Positions 36,334 to 45,165 of a stretch of 64,000 nucleotides of DNA are shown in pieces. How positions within the stretch are numbered: position 1 is the first letter of the stretch; the number at the start of each line of letters is the position of its first letter. The stretch is taken from the NCBI RefSeq assembly GCF_027257875.1, contig NZ_JAPVQY010000005.1, positions 151,816-215,815 on the forward strand, given 5' to 3'. The DNA comes from Burkholderia sp. IMCC1007 (lineage in GTDB: Bacteria; Pseudomonadota; Gammaproteobacteria; Burkholderiales; Burkholderiaceae). The notes under the pieces were generated by a model. It had not been told where the DNA came from, searched no databases, and saw only the letters and a list, made by a program, of their open reading frames with translations. The position numbers and the translations under genes were made by a program.

Positions 36334-36914
36334 CGATTGACTCCGGTATCGGTGGGAAGTCGGTTGTGCACACGGCTGTCCGTGCGGGTATCGGCGTCGG
36401 ACACATGCGGCGCCGTCGCGACCCGCGACAGCAGGGTGCGCAGCGCGCCGGCAGTACGGTCCGCGGGCCGGATCAGGCCGATGAACGGCGTGCCCTGTTC
36501 CAGATACGGGCCGTAAGCCTTGCGGAATCCGAAGCGTTTGTAGAACGCATGACGCGGCGCCGGAACATGCGTGCGCACGGCGACGTCGGGCCATGCGGCG
36601 TGCGCGGCGGTGAGCGCGCGCTCGATCAACCGTTCGAGCGTATCGTCGTCGCGACACGCCTCGCTCGTGAGCACCTTGTCGATCACGACTTCCGGATCGA
36701 TGTCGTCGCCCGGCAACAGGCGCGCGTAGGCCGCGATTTCCACCGTATTGCCGACGCGTACGCGCGCAAAGATGTGCAATGCGCCCGCGTCCTTTCCGTC
36801 GATGTCGAGATACGTGTGGGCATCCTCGACGACCAGCACCGCGTTGCGCGCGCGCAGGATCGCATACAGATCGACCGAGCTCAGATGTTCGAATTCACAA
36901 CAATGCCATTCCAT
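36330..36914 (-). CDS. ElaA-like GNAT acetyltransferase
   Basis: A 194-residue GNAT-fold protein of the ElaA type: MEWHCCEFEHLSSVDLYAIL, NAVLVVEDAHTYLDIDGKDAGALH, the acetyl-CoA loop region RVLTSEACRDDDTLERLIERAL and HVPAPRHAFYKRFGF. A longer-than-usual C-terminal extension of about 40 residues is polar. The ATG with GAGGA upstream was chosen at the point where similarity begins. It is the first gene of a two-gene unit with manC, overlapping by 4 bp. Substrate is unknown; a role in sugar modification is only suggested by position. Confidence 0.82.
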   Translation of the reverse strand: MEWHCCEFEHLSSVDLYAILRARNAVLVVEDAHTYLDIDGKDAGALHIFARVRVGNTVEIAAYARLLPGDDIDPEVVIDKVLTSEACRDDDTLERLIERALTAAHAAWPDVAVRTHVPAPRHAFYKRFGFRKAYGPYLEQGTPFIGLIRPADRTAGALRTLLSRVATAPHVSDADTRTDSRVHNRLPTDTGVNR

Positions 36915-37098
36915 GATGCAGTCCTCGCGTGATGCCCTGAGCAGGCCGTGTCGCATGGACGCGTTCGTTCCGGACGTCACGGCTGAAGACATCATGCTTA
37001 CAACGCGTACGCCGGTCTGTTCGAAAGCGCACTCAGACTTTCGGTGATGCGTGCGCCGCAGCAGCGCGTGCGACGCACGTCGCGCGAGAGCCGGACAG

Positions 37099-37112
37099 TG
37101 TGTGGTAGCACA
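37099..37112. promoter_or_regulatory. CRP/FNR-type dyad between acetyltransferase-manC and GT4
   Basis: TGTG-N6-CACA, extended to the perfect TGTGTG-N4-CACACA at 37099-37114. The spacing fits a CRP/FNR-family dimer, and two such regulators are encoded in this locus. It sits in the 302-bp divergent gap (36915-37216), which otherwise shows no gene. Confidence 0.5.
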
Positions 37113-37216
37113 CATCGGCGCCGCGACCGCCTTTTCATAATGGGTGGGTTGGAGCAGGCGGCGCGATGCACGGCCTGCCCGACGCGAACATGAATGAAAA
37201 TCCGGGGAGGCGGTAC

Positions 37217-38485
37217 TTGAAGATTGCGATCGTTCACGACTGGCTGGTCGTGCAGGGCGGCGCCGAGCACGTGCTCGCGCAGATGATCGACTGCTTTCCG
37301 CAGGCTGACGTCTACAGTCTTGTCGATTTTCTCGAGGATCGCGCGTGTCTGCGCGGTCACGACGTCCACACCTCGTTCATCCAGAAGCTGCCGTTCGCGC
37401 GCAAGCACTACCGCAGCTACCTGCCGCTCTTTCCGCTGGCGATCGAGCAGTTCGACCTGTCGGGCTACGACGTCGTGCTGTCGAGTTCGTATGCGGTCGC
37501 GAAGGGCGTGCTGAGCGGCCCCGACCAGTTCCATGCGAGCTACGTGCATTCGCCGGTGCGCTATGCGTGGGATCTGCAGCATCAGTATCTGGACGAGGCC
37601 GGCCTCGCGCATGGACCGAAATCGGTGCTCGCGCGTGCGTTGCTCCACTACATCCGCAACTGGGATGCGCGCTCGGCCAATGGCGTCGATCGCGTGATCG
37701 CGAACTCGCGCTTCGTCGCGCGACGCATCCGCAAGGTCTACCGGCGCGACGCGACGGTGATCTATCCGCCGGTCGACGTCGAGCACCTGTCGCTGCGTAC
37801 CGACAAGGAGCCGTTCTACCTGACCGCGTCGCGGCTCGTGCCGTACAAGCGGATCGACATGATCGTCGATGCGTTTTCGCGCACGCCCGAGCGCCGTCTC
37901 GTCGTGATCGGCGACGGGCCCGACATGGAGAAGATTCGCGCGCTCGCCGGACCGAACGTCAGCCTGCTCGGCTATCAGCCATTCGACGTGCTGCACGATC
38001 ACCTGCAGCGTGCGCGCGCGTTCGTGTTCGCGGCCGAAGAGGACTTCGGCATTTCGCCGCTCGAAGCGCAGGCGTGCGGGACGCCGGTGATCGCATACGG
38101 GAAGGGCGGCGTGTGCGAGACGGTGCGCGCATGGCCGGGCAAGCGCGCGACGGGGCTGTTCTACCGCACGCAGACGGCCGACGCATTGATCGATGCGCTC
38201 GCACGCTTCGAGGCGCTGCCGCGCGGCACCTTCGATCCGCATGCATGTCGCGGCAACGCCATGCGCTTCGGCGCCGCGCGCTTTCGCGACGAGCTCACGC
38301 GTTTCGTGACTGAAGGCTACGTCGCGTTGCAGAACGAGATGGCGATACCGGTGACGTGCGTGCCCGCGGACGGCGACACGGACGACGAACCCGGCATCGA
38401 TGCGGACGCAGCGAACGAAGCCGATGAAGGGGAGGAGGTGGACCAGCCGACCGGCCGGCGTGGCGCTGCCGCGCTGCGTACCTGA
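37217..38485 (+). CDS. Family 4 glycosyltransferase
   Basis: A 422-residue GT-B retaining glycosyltransferase. It begins LKIAIVHDWLVVQGGAEHVL; the donor-binding domain has FYLTASRLVPYKRIDMIVDAF and the EX7E element EEDFGISPLEAQACGTPVIA. An acidic tail (about 390-412) follows the catalytic fold. The TTG start with GGGGAGG 6 bp upstream fits the family N-terminus; an ATG 17 codons earlier has no ribosome site. It is probably a mannosyltransferase in repeat-unit assembly, given manC next door. That specificity is inferred. Confidence 0.9.
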   Translation: MKIAIVHDWLVVQGGAEHVLAQMIDCFPQADVYSLVDFLEDRACLRGHDVHTSFIQKLPFARKHYRSYLPLFPLAIEQFDLSGYDVVLSSSYAVAKGVLSGPDQFHASYVHSPVRYAWDLQHQYLDEAGLAHGPKSVLARALLHYIRNWDARSANGVDRVIANSRFVARRIRKVYRRDATVIYPPVDVEHLSLRTDKEPFYLTASRLVPYKRIDMIVDAFSRTPERRLVVIGDGPDMEKIRALAGPNVSLLGYQPFDVLHDHLQRARAFVFAAEEDFGISPLEAQACGTPVIAYGKGGVCETVRAWPGKRATGLFYRTQTADALIDALARFEALPRGTFDPHACRGNAMRFGAARFRDELTRFVTEGYVALQNEMAIPVTCVPADGDTDDEPGIDADAANEADEGEEVDQPTGRRGAAALRT

Positions 38486-39171
38486 GCCGCCGCTGGCTGC
38501 CGGAACGTTACGACGATGTAACAGGCAGCGCGATAGCGGGTACGGTCATTGCGACAGCGAGCCGCCTTGCCCCGCGCCATTGCCAGTCAATGCGTATGAC
38601 GAACAGGGTTTTGTGTATATTTAAGCGACATAGGTTGGTAATGAGACACGCGAATTGTGAGGAAGGGTTAGATTTACCACCGACGGGCGGGAATCGTCGG
38701 AGATAATCAAACGACAGTCTTCAAACGGGGTTTCGCGAGTGCGGGCGGCGGCGTAATCGAATGATTCGTGGCTTACTGTTTGGTAACAGTGTCACCGAAA
38801 ACGACGTGTAAGTTCAGGAGCGGAAGAAGTGAGGCGGCCATTCCGAGCGGGTTGGCGGCCATCCGGTTCAGCATCGGGCGCAGCTGTCGTGTACGACGCG
38901 ACGCAAATGCGGACGGAATTCGGGTTTGCCGACGTGCCGGTTCGACGGCGCGCCGTATCAAAGCCGGAATGCCGTGGCGCTTGCAGCCGCGCGTTCCCTT
39001 CGAGTTCGATGAATGCGAGACCGGATGACGTCCGGCTCGATTTCCGGGGGCTTACGCCGTGTGTAATTTCGATCTTCGCCCAGGCTGTAGAAACGCAGCG
39101 CGGAAAGGCGGCGATGCGCCGCCGGCACCGCGCGCGAACGGCTCGCGTAGTGGAGAAAGTGACGGTTCGTT
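38486..39171. other. Long upstream region of the BerB-like gene
   Basis: 686 bp without a supportable gene. The first 250 bp after the GT4 stop are relatively AT-rich (TTGTGTATATTTAAGCGACATA around 38610). A perfect small dyad, ACTGTT-N4-AACAGT, is at 38775-38790. Such a long leader before an enhancer-binding protein suggests several control sites. No good -24/-12 element was found here. Confidence 0.5.
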
Positions 39172-40563
39172 ATGAATATGCCAATAACGCGCGATAAGAG
39201 CGCCGGCGAGGGGAGAACTAGCGGGCAGCGTCCCCTGATTTACTGGACGCGGACACCGTCCGTCATGCTTCGCAAGGAATTGGCGCGACGCGACTGGAAA
39301 GTGTCGATCGTCGCGCATGCCAGCGAGTTGCGCGACACGTCCGGTGAAATCACCTGCGGCATCCTCGATCTGAGCGGCGGCCACGCCGATGCGATCGGCA
39401 GCATCGCGTCCACCTGCGCGTCGATGCGCGACGTCGTGTGGGTCGCGCTCGTCGACGCCGGTCAGACCGCTGCGCCGAACGTGCGCGCGCTGCTGCGCGA
39501 CTACTGCTTCGACTACATCACGTTGCCTGCGTCGCACCAGCGGATCGCCGATACGGTCGGTCATGCGTACGGCATGGAGTGTCTGTTCGCTCGCGACCGC
39601 GAGCGGCTCGAATCCGAGGAACACGGCATCGTCGGCACCTGCAGCGCGATGCTGCGGCTGTTCGATACGGTGCGCCGCTTCGCGCGCACCGATGCGCCGG
39701 TGTTCGTGTTCGGCGAAACCGGAACCGGCAAGGAGCTGACCGCCGTCGCGATCCACCGGCATTCGGAGCGACGCAACGGACCGTTCGTCGCGGTCAACTG
39801 CGGTGCGATCCCGTCGCACCTCCTGCAATCGGAACTGTTCGGCTACGAGCGCGGCGCCTTTACGGGCGCGAACGCACGCAAGATCGGCTACGTCGAGGCC
39901 GCGAACGGCGGCACGCTGCTGCTCGATGAAATAGGGGATCTCCCGCATGAGAGCCAGGCGAGCCTGCTGCGCTTCCTGCAGGAGCGCTCGATCCACCGGC
40001 TGGGCGGCAGCGATCCGGTGCCGGTCGACGTGCGGATCGTCTCGGCGACGCACGTCGATTTGCGCGAAGCGATGGAAGAAGGGCGGTTCCGCGCCGACCT
40101 GTTTCACCGGCTCTGCGTGATGCGCATCGATCAACCGCCGTTGCGCGCGCGCGGCAAGGACATCGAACTGCTCGCGCATCACATGCTCGAGCGCTTCCGT
40201 GGCGATGCGCGACATCGCGTGCGCGGCTTCTCGACGGATGCGATCACCGCGCTCTACAAGCACGACTGGCCAGGCAACGTGCGGGAGCTGATCAACCGCG
40301 TGCGCCGCGCTGTCGTGATGACGGAAGGGCGCCTGATCACCGCGCAGGATCTCGAGCTCGAATACTGTCTCGACGCCGCGTCGCCGTCCGTCGCGGACAT
40401 GCGCAAGTCGATCGAGCGCGAAGCGATCGAGACGGCATTGCTGCGCACCCGCGGGCGCGTCGCGGCTTCCGCTCGCGAGCTCGGCGTGTCGCGTGCGACG
40501 CTGTATCGCTGGATGGAAGCCTACGGGATCGAGCGGCCGCGCGGCACGGGCTCGGCCGACTGA
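39172..40563 (+). CDS. berB: Sigma-54 enhancer-binding protein with degenerate receiver (BerB-like)
   Basis: A 463-residue activator of RpoN-dependent promoters. Residues 20-140 form a receiver-like domain without the acidic pair (PLIYWTRTP), so ordinary phosphorelay control is unlikely, though Asp66 may be at the phosphosite. The AAA+ domain has Walker A GETGTGKE (181-188), the sigma-54 contact loop GAFTGA (228-233), Walker B LLLDEIGDL (249-257) and arginine-finger region FRADLFHRL. A Fis-type helix-turn-helix ends the protein (ASARELGVSRATLYRW). The layout recalls VpsR and the reported c-di-GMP effector BerB of B. cenocepacia. The name rests on that memory plus gene order. It likely activates the surrounding polysaccharide genes. 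Confidence 0.88.
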   Translation: MNMPITRDKSAGEGRTSGQRPLIYWTRTPSVMLRKELARRDWKVSIVAHASELRDTSGEITCGILDLSGGHADAIGSIASTCASMRDVVWVALVDAGQTAAPNVRALLRDYCFDYITLPASHQRIADTVGHAYGMECLFARDRERLESEEHGIVGTCSAMLRLFDTVRRFARTDAPVFVFGETGTGKELTAVAIHRHSERRNGPFVAVNCGAIPSHLLQSELFGYERGAFTGANARKIGYVEAANGGTLLLDEIGDLPHESQASLLRFLQERSIHRLGGSDPVPVDVRIVSATHVDLREAMEEGRFRADLFHRLCVMRIDQPPLRARGKDIELLAHHMLERFRGDARHRVRGFSTDAITALYKHDWPGNVRELINRVRRAVVMTEGRLITAQDLELEYCLDAASPSVADMRKSIEREAIETALLRTRGRVAASARELGVSRATLYRWMEAYGIERPRGTGSAD

Positions 40564-40623
40564 CGGGCGCGCCGCGCGGTGGCGGGCAGCGCGGATGCCG
40601 TGGCGTCTCGGCACCGGCGCCAC

Positions 40624-40641
40624 CCGCGCCGGCCGGCGCGG
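40624..40641. terminator. 18-bp palindrome between berB and the glycosidase gene
   Basis: CCGCGCCGGCCGGCGCGG, a perfect palindrome in the 83-bp gap between convergent stop codons. A bidirectional stop is plausible; no U-run. Confidence 0.4.
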
Positions 40642-40646
40642 CCGCG

Positions 40647-43124
40647 TCAGTCGGCTGGTGCGGCGCGCACGGTTCGCGCCGCGTTGAGCGCGCGGATCTC
40701 GACGATCGGCGGCGTGCCGGGCGCCACCTGGGCATCGGCGTTTTCCAGCGGCACCAGCGCGACGCGCGCCGGCGTGCCGGGCGCGAGATGGAACCAGTCG
40801 TCGCGCGGGACGAACCCCGGCGCATCGATCTGAACATGGCGAGCGACGTGACGCGTGTCGATATCCACGTGCCACGTAGCACCGCTGCGCGATACGCACG
40901 CCTCGATCCCGAGCTCGCGCCGTGCGAACACGGCAGGATGCGTGCGGGACGGGAAGTAGAACGCCTGCGACAGCAGCGTGTCGTCCTCGGCGCGCAGCGT
41001 CGCGACGACGGTGTCGTGCTCGCACGGCCCGAAACGATACGCGTAGGTCCAGTCGAAGAAGCGGCCGAGCAGTTCGGCCGAACCGAGCCGCACCGCGTCG
41101 TGCGCGGCGATCCGGACCGGGCAGCCGGCACGCGCGACCGGCGTGCGGCCGTCGCGCAGCGCAACCAGCTCGACGGTCGCCGACAGCGGCGCCGGCCGTT
41201 CGTTGAGCACGTGCACGTCGAGTCCGTTCAGCCCTTCGTCGACGAGCAGCACCTGCACCGGCTGCAGCACCTGGCGCAGCGCATACCACGCCGATTTCGG
41301 CCGATGCGTCGCATCGATCAAGCCCCATCCCGCACCCGGCATCACGTCCTGGAACTGCCAGACGAGCGCACCGGCGCAGCGCGAGCCGACACGCCGCCAT
41401 TCGGAGAACGTGTCGCGCATCACGTCCGCGATTGCCGCGCGCGACAGCTCGAAGTAGCGCATCGGATCTTCGCGCCGCAGGCGGTCGGGCGGCACGTCGT
41501 ACAGCGTCTGCAGGTAGTGATCGCGAATGTCCTCGAAGTCCCACGACGTGCCGGGGTCGCGCGGCACGGCCGCCTTCCAGCGCGGCTCGTGAAGGCCCGG
41601 CCAGCCGAGGCTGTCGAGCATCGCGTTGTCCGGCAGGTTCGCGAACGCGAGGCATTCGCTCGCGAAGCGCACGTCGGCGCGGCGTGCGTCGTCGAGCGGA
41701 CGCAGATACGCGCCGACGCCGTAGTAGTGCGACACGCGCTCGCGCGGCACGAACGGCAGCACGCCGCCGTCGGGCGTGTCAGGCACGTAAATTGCGCCTG
41801 GCCGCCGCGCCGCCGCGTGTCCGGCGAGGCGTTCGGCGGTCAGCTCGACGAAGCGCTGCTTAGGGGCGAGGCCCGACATCGCCGCCTGCTGCGCGATTTC
41901 GCTGCCGCCGCACAGCACCGCGAGCGATGGCGACGCGCGGTGACGCGTGAGGAACTGTTCGGCTTCACGGTCGACGGCGTCGGCGAATGCGCGATCCGCC
42001 AGCGCATAGTCGAAGTTCGCGAACATGAAGTCCTGCCAGACCAGCAACCCGAGACGGTCGCACCACGCATGGAACGCATCGGCCTCGTAGGTCATCGTGC
42101 CGCCCACGCGAATCATGTTGAAGCCCGCGTCGCGCGCCAGCCCGAGCAGACGGGCGTAGGTCGCGTCGTCCGCGTGCACCGCGAGCGGCGCGGCGCTGCT
42201 CCAGCACGCGCCGCGCGCAAAGACCGGCACGCCGTTCACGCGCAACCCGAATCCGTTGCCGTCGTCGCCGGCGTCCTGCTCGATCGTGCGAAAACCCGTC
42301 GCGCCGAGCGGCCGCTGTTCGGCGCCGATGTGCAGTGCGATGTCGTAAAGCACCGGTTCGCCGTGCGTGTGCGGCCACCAGCGGCGCACGTTGGGCACCG
42401 CGACGGTTGCCTGCAGCCGGTCGGCGCCGCGGCGCTCGAGCGTCGCGTGATGTTCGCCGCACGACAGCCGGGCCGCGAACGCGTCGGGCAGCGGCGCGGC
42501 GAACGCGAGTTCCGCGTCGAGCCAGCCGGTGTCGCCGTCGATGCGCGCATGCAGGTCGCAGTGGACGAGCACGGGGCCGTGCGCCGGATCCAGTACCTCG
42601 ACTGGACGCCAAGGGCCGGTCGGCACGCAACGCGGAAACCAGCCGGGCATGTGCCCGAGCAGCGACGTGCGCACGGCGCGCAGCGTCGCCGGCTCGGCAA
42701 GCCGCGTGCGCCAGCGCGCGCGGCGCGGCGCACGCGCGTCGCGCAGGTGCGGTGCGAGGGCGCGGAAGCAGACCACCAGCCGATGCGTGCCGTCGAGCGA
42801 CACGGGCACGTCGTGCGTGACGAACATGCTGTCCGATCGCAGGATCGGCGTGTCGTCGAGCCATGCTTGCGCGAGCGTCGCGAGGCCGTGAAAGCGGAGC
42901 ACGCGCGGCCCGTGTCCGCGCAGTTCGACGCGATACCAGTGGTCGCGTTCGTCGTGCGAGGCCACGTCGTGCGGCCGGCCGGCCAGCGTGAGGGCCTGTG
43001 CGACGGTGCCTGGCACGGGCGCCGCGATCCACTCGGCGGCGGCAGGGAGGTCGCGCGGCCCCTGGGCGATGCCCGCGGCCGTTGCGACCATCGACCACGC
43101 GGGCGTGGCGCGCGTGCGCGTCAC
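40647..43124 (-). CDS. Glycoside hydrolase family 2, beta-mannosidase-like
   Basis: An 825-residue GH2 enzyme. The N-terminal sugar-binding jelly roll has WYRVELRG, LRFHGLATLAQAWLDD and GWFPRCVPTGPWRPVEV. The beta-mannosidase hallmark GVPVFARGACW precedes the TIM barrel, with the acid/base Glu409 in LCGGSEIAQQ and the nucleophile Glu490 in RFASECLAFANLP. No signal peptide is evident, so a cytoplasmic location is likely. The GTG start lies in a GTGA overlap with the DUF1839 stop; a later ATG (codon 12) is the alternative. It is last in the five-gene carrier-protein operon. It may trim or recycle mannose-containing intermediates of the polymer. Confidence 0.85.
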   Translation of the reverse strand: MTRTRATPAWSMVATAAGIAQGPRDLPAAAEWIAAPVPGTVAQALTLAGRPHDVASHDERDHWYRVELRGHGPRVLRFHGLATLAQAWLDDTPILRSDSMFVTHDVPVSLDGTHRLVVCFRALAPHLRDARAPRRARWRTRLAEPATLRAVRTSLLGHMPGWFPRCVPTGPWRPVEVLDPAHGPVLVHCDLHARIDGDTGWLDAELAFAAPLPDAFAARLSCGEHHATLERRGADRLQATVAVPNVRRWWPHTHGEPVLYDIALHIGAEQRPLGATGFRTIEQDAGDDGNGFGLRVNGVPVFARGACWSSAAPLAVHADDATYARLLGLARDAGFNMIRVGGTMTYEADAFHAWCDRLGLLVWQDFMFANFDYALADRAFADAVDREAEQFLTRHRASPSLAVLCGGSEIAQQAAMSGLAPKQRFVELTAERLAGHAAARRPGAIYVPDTPDGGVLPFVPRERVSHYYGVGAYLRPLDDARRADVRFASECLAFANLPDNAMLDSLGWPGLHEPRWKAAVPRDPGTSWDFEDIRDHYLQTLYDVPPDRLRREDPMRYFELSRAAIADVMRDTFSEWRRVGSRCAGALVWQFQDVMPGAGWGLIDATHRPKSAWYALRQVLQPVQVLLVDEGLNGLDVHVLNERPAPLSATVELVALRDGRTPVARAGCPVRIAAHDAVRLGSAELLGRFFDWTYAYRFGPCEHDTVVATLRAEDDTLLSQAFYFPSRTHPAVFARRELGIEACVSRSGATWHVDIDTRHVARHVQIDAPGFVPRDDWFHLAPGTPARVALVPLENADAQVAPGTPPIVEIRALNAARTVRAAPAD

Positions 43125-44176
43125 CGCATCATCGGCACGGGTGCCGCGTTGACGCGAACGGGTGCCGCCGGCTGCAGCGGCGGCGCGATCCGGCGCGCGC
43201 CGTCGACGAGATCGGCGTAAGCCGCTTCGATCGCGTCGAGCGTGCCGTCGCCGCGCTCCTCCTTGCCGCGCGCACAGGCGCGCGCGAGCCGGAATTCCAG
43301 CACCATCGCCTCGGACGCGATGCGGTCGCACGCGGCCCGGATGTCGGCGAACGGGCCGACGCAGCCGCTCGCCTGCAGCCAGCGCGCGTAGTGGCCGAAC
43401 AGTTCGAAGTTCGCGCCGAGCTGACGCACCGAATTGAACGAGTACGCGTGGAAGCGTTCGAGCGGCGAATCGGCGAGCGATTTCGCATCGAACTGCAGCT
43501 GCCGCCGGAATGCGGCGATCGGATTGACGATCGGCAGGCGGCGCAGGTGCCGCTGCAGCGACGCGAGCGACGCTTCGCACAGCGAGCGTTCGTCGAGCGG
43601 CGCGAAGCGCCGTTTCGCGCATTCGACGTACGGCGCCAGCGGCATCGGCGAACTGTCGCCGACGAGCCCGTTGTAGTCGAAGTCCTCGGCGATGTAATAG
43701 CCGCTGTTGTGAAAGTAGCCGATCTGCCGTCGGCTGCGGTCGATCGCGTCGATGCCGATGGTGGTCTTCGTATGCTGCGTGCGGTACGCGCTACCGCGCG
43801 TGTCGGGCAGGAACCACGCGTCGACCTCGACGATCATCAGATGACCGCGCGCGACCTGCGTCTCGATGTGCTGGTCGAGCGGTTCGTAGATCGAGTGTTC
43901 CTGCACGACGATGCCGTAGAACCGCTCCAGTTCGTCGTGCGGAAACTTGAAGAACGTGAACTGATCGCCCTCGAAATCGAGCGCCACCGTAAACGGCAGC
44001 GCCGCATACGGATTGAGGCCCCACCAGCGGAGCACCTCGAGCCACATGTCGACGTAGCAGTTGGTCTGCTTCCAGACCATCTCCTCACTGTGCAGCGGGT
44101 GCGGCCGGTAGTGGCGTGCGCGGTGGCGCACGTCCTCGAACGATGCTTCATCGCCATCGCGGGACACGAATTTCAT
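43121..44176 (-). CDS. DUF1839 family protein, putative Cys-dependent aminoacyltransferase
   Basis: A 351-residue cytoplasmic protein of the DUF1839 family, which is found next to amino acid:[carrier protein] ligases. Visible invariant-looking residues are Cys40 in WKQTNCYVDMW, Asp119 in MIVEVDAWFLPDT, and His135 in YRTQHTKTTIGID, with IGYFHNSGYY after. This order and spacing resemble BtrH-type papain-like acyltransferases that take an acyl group from a carrier protein to an amine, as in butirosin synthesis. From this I infer transfer of the amino acid from the ACP (46355) to an acceptor, perhaps a sugar. Overlaps its upstream and downstream genes by 4 bp each. Confidence 0.8.
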   Translation of the reverse strand: MKFVSRDGDEASFEDVRHRARHYRPHPLHSEEMVWKQTNCYVDMWLEVLRWWGLNPYAALPFTVALDFEGDQFTFFKFPHDELERFYGIVVQEHSIYEPLDQHIETQVARGHLMIVEVDAWFLPDTRGSAYRTQHTKTTIGIDAIDRSRRQIGYFHNSGYYIAEDFDYNGLVGDSSPMPLAPYVECAKRRFAPLDERSLCEASLASLQRHLRRLPIVNPIAAFRRQLQFDAKSLADSPLERFHAYSFNSVRQLGANFELFGHYARWLQASGCVGPFADIRAACDRIASEAMVLEFRLARACARGKEERGDGTLDAIEAAYADLVDGARRIAPPLQPAAPVRVNAAPVPMMR

Positions 44177-45165
44177 CGCGTTCCCCACAGCACGTCGCGC
44201 ACGTCGACCGGCCACGCTTCGATGTCGAAGCCGTGGTGGCGGAACAGCGCAAGGGTCAGCCGTTCGAGGCCGAAGCCGACGCAGCCGGTATGCGCGACGT
44301 CGTTCGTGGCGGTGCGGATGTCCCACAGCAGTCCGAAGTGATCCATGTGGTAGTTGAAGCTCAGGCACGCGGTCTGGCGGCCGTCGTGCTCGATCGGGAT
44401 CAGCAGCTCGAACTTCAGGTTCTGCTCGCGCTGGCTGTCCGCGACGATCTTGCCGCCGCGTCCGAAGAACGGATCGTTCGCGAGATCGATCGCGTTCGGC
44501 AGGCGCAGCGCGTCGATCATCCGCGTGCCGCGCTCCATCCACGTTTCGCGGAACGCGACGATCTGCTCGGGCGTGCCGATGCGCACGTATTCGCGCATCC
44601 GGAACAACTGCATGCGGGTCGGATCGAGCGACGGTTCGTGGCGAAAGCAGTACGAGAACACGTCGAAGATCCGGCCGTCGTCGGGCAGCGCGCCCGCGCG
44701 CGCGACGACCGGGTAGATCGGATAGCACGCGGCCGGCGTCATCACGACGTAGGTCGGCTTCTGGCTTTCGGTCCAGTCCTCGCCGCGATCGAGGCACTGC
44801 AGCACCCGCTGGTGCCGCTGTTCGTCGCCGCAGAACGCATGCACGCTGCCTGCGAGTTGCGGGAAGCTCTTCATGTACTCGCTGCGCTCGAACTCGGTGC
44901 GGCTCATCGCCGGCGGGAAGCGCAGGACTTCGGCCTGCTGGTCGGCGCCGACGCGCGTGACGAACGCGTCGAGCGCTTCGACGACGCGCTCGAAGCGCTC
45001 GCTGCGGCCGAACAGGCCCTGGATGCCGGTCGACACGAGGAGGCCCGCGTCGATCAGTTCGTCGCGCAGCGGGTTGACGCCCGCGCGGTCGAGCGGTGCG
45101 TCGGACGCTGCGGAAGCGGCGGAAACGGCGGAAACGGCGGAAGGCACGGAGAGGCGATCGTTCAC
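44173..45165 (-). CDS. Amino acid:[carrier protein] ligase (SerRS-like)
   Basis: A 330-residue class II synthetase catalytic core without a tRNA-binding domain, homologous to the atypical SerRS-like enzymes that load glycine or alanine onto carrier proteins. Motif 2 is CFRHEPSLDPTRMQLFRMRE and motif 3 is GCVGFGLERLTLALF. The zinc ligands are Cys147, Glu192 and Cys295; their spacing of 45 and 103 residues is what I remember for the Bradyrhizobium enzyme. A Ser/Ala/Val repeat (residues 8-21, from a 9-bp DNA repeat) precedes the fold. The GTG start lies in a GTGA overlap with the flavoprotein stop. Which amino acid is loaded cannot be told from sequence. Confidence 0.9.
   Translation of the reverse strand: MNDRLSVPSAVSAVSAASAASDAPLDRAGVNPLRDELIDAGLLVSTGIQGLFGRSERFERVVEALDAFVTRVGADQQAEVLRFPPAMSRTEFERSEYMKSFPQLAGSVHAFCGDEQRHQRVLQCLDRGEDWTESQKPTYVVMTPAACYPIYPVVARAGALPDDGRIFDVFSYCFRHEPSLDPTRMQLFRMREYVRIGTPEQIVAFRETWMERGTRMIDALRLPNAIDLANDPFFGRGGKIVADSQREQNLKFELLIPIEHDGRQTACLSFNYHMDHFGLLWDIRTATNDVAHTGCVGFGLERLTLALFRHHGFDIEAWPVDVRDVLWGTR

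Noticed and set aside
37154-37172. GGAGCAGGCGGCGC as a sigma-54 promoter for the GT4
   Set aside because: GG-N10-GC spacing is correct but the -24 and -12 flanking bases match poorly; in such GC-rich DNA this occurs by chance.
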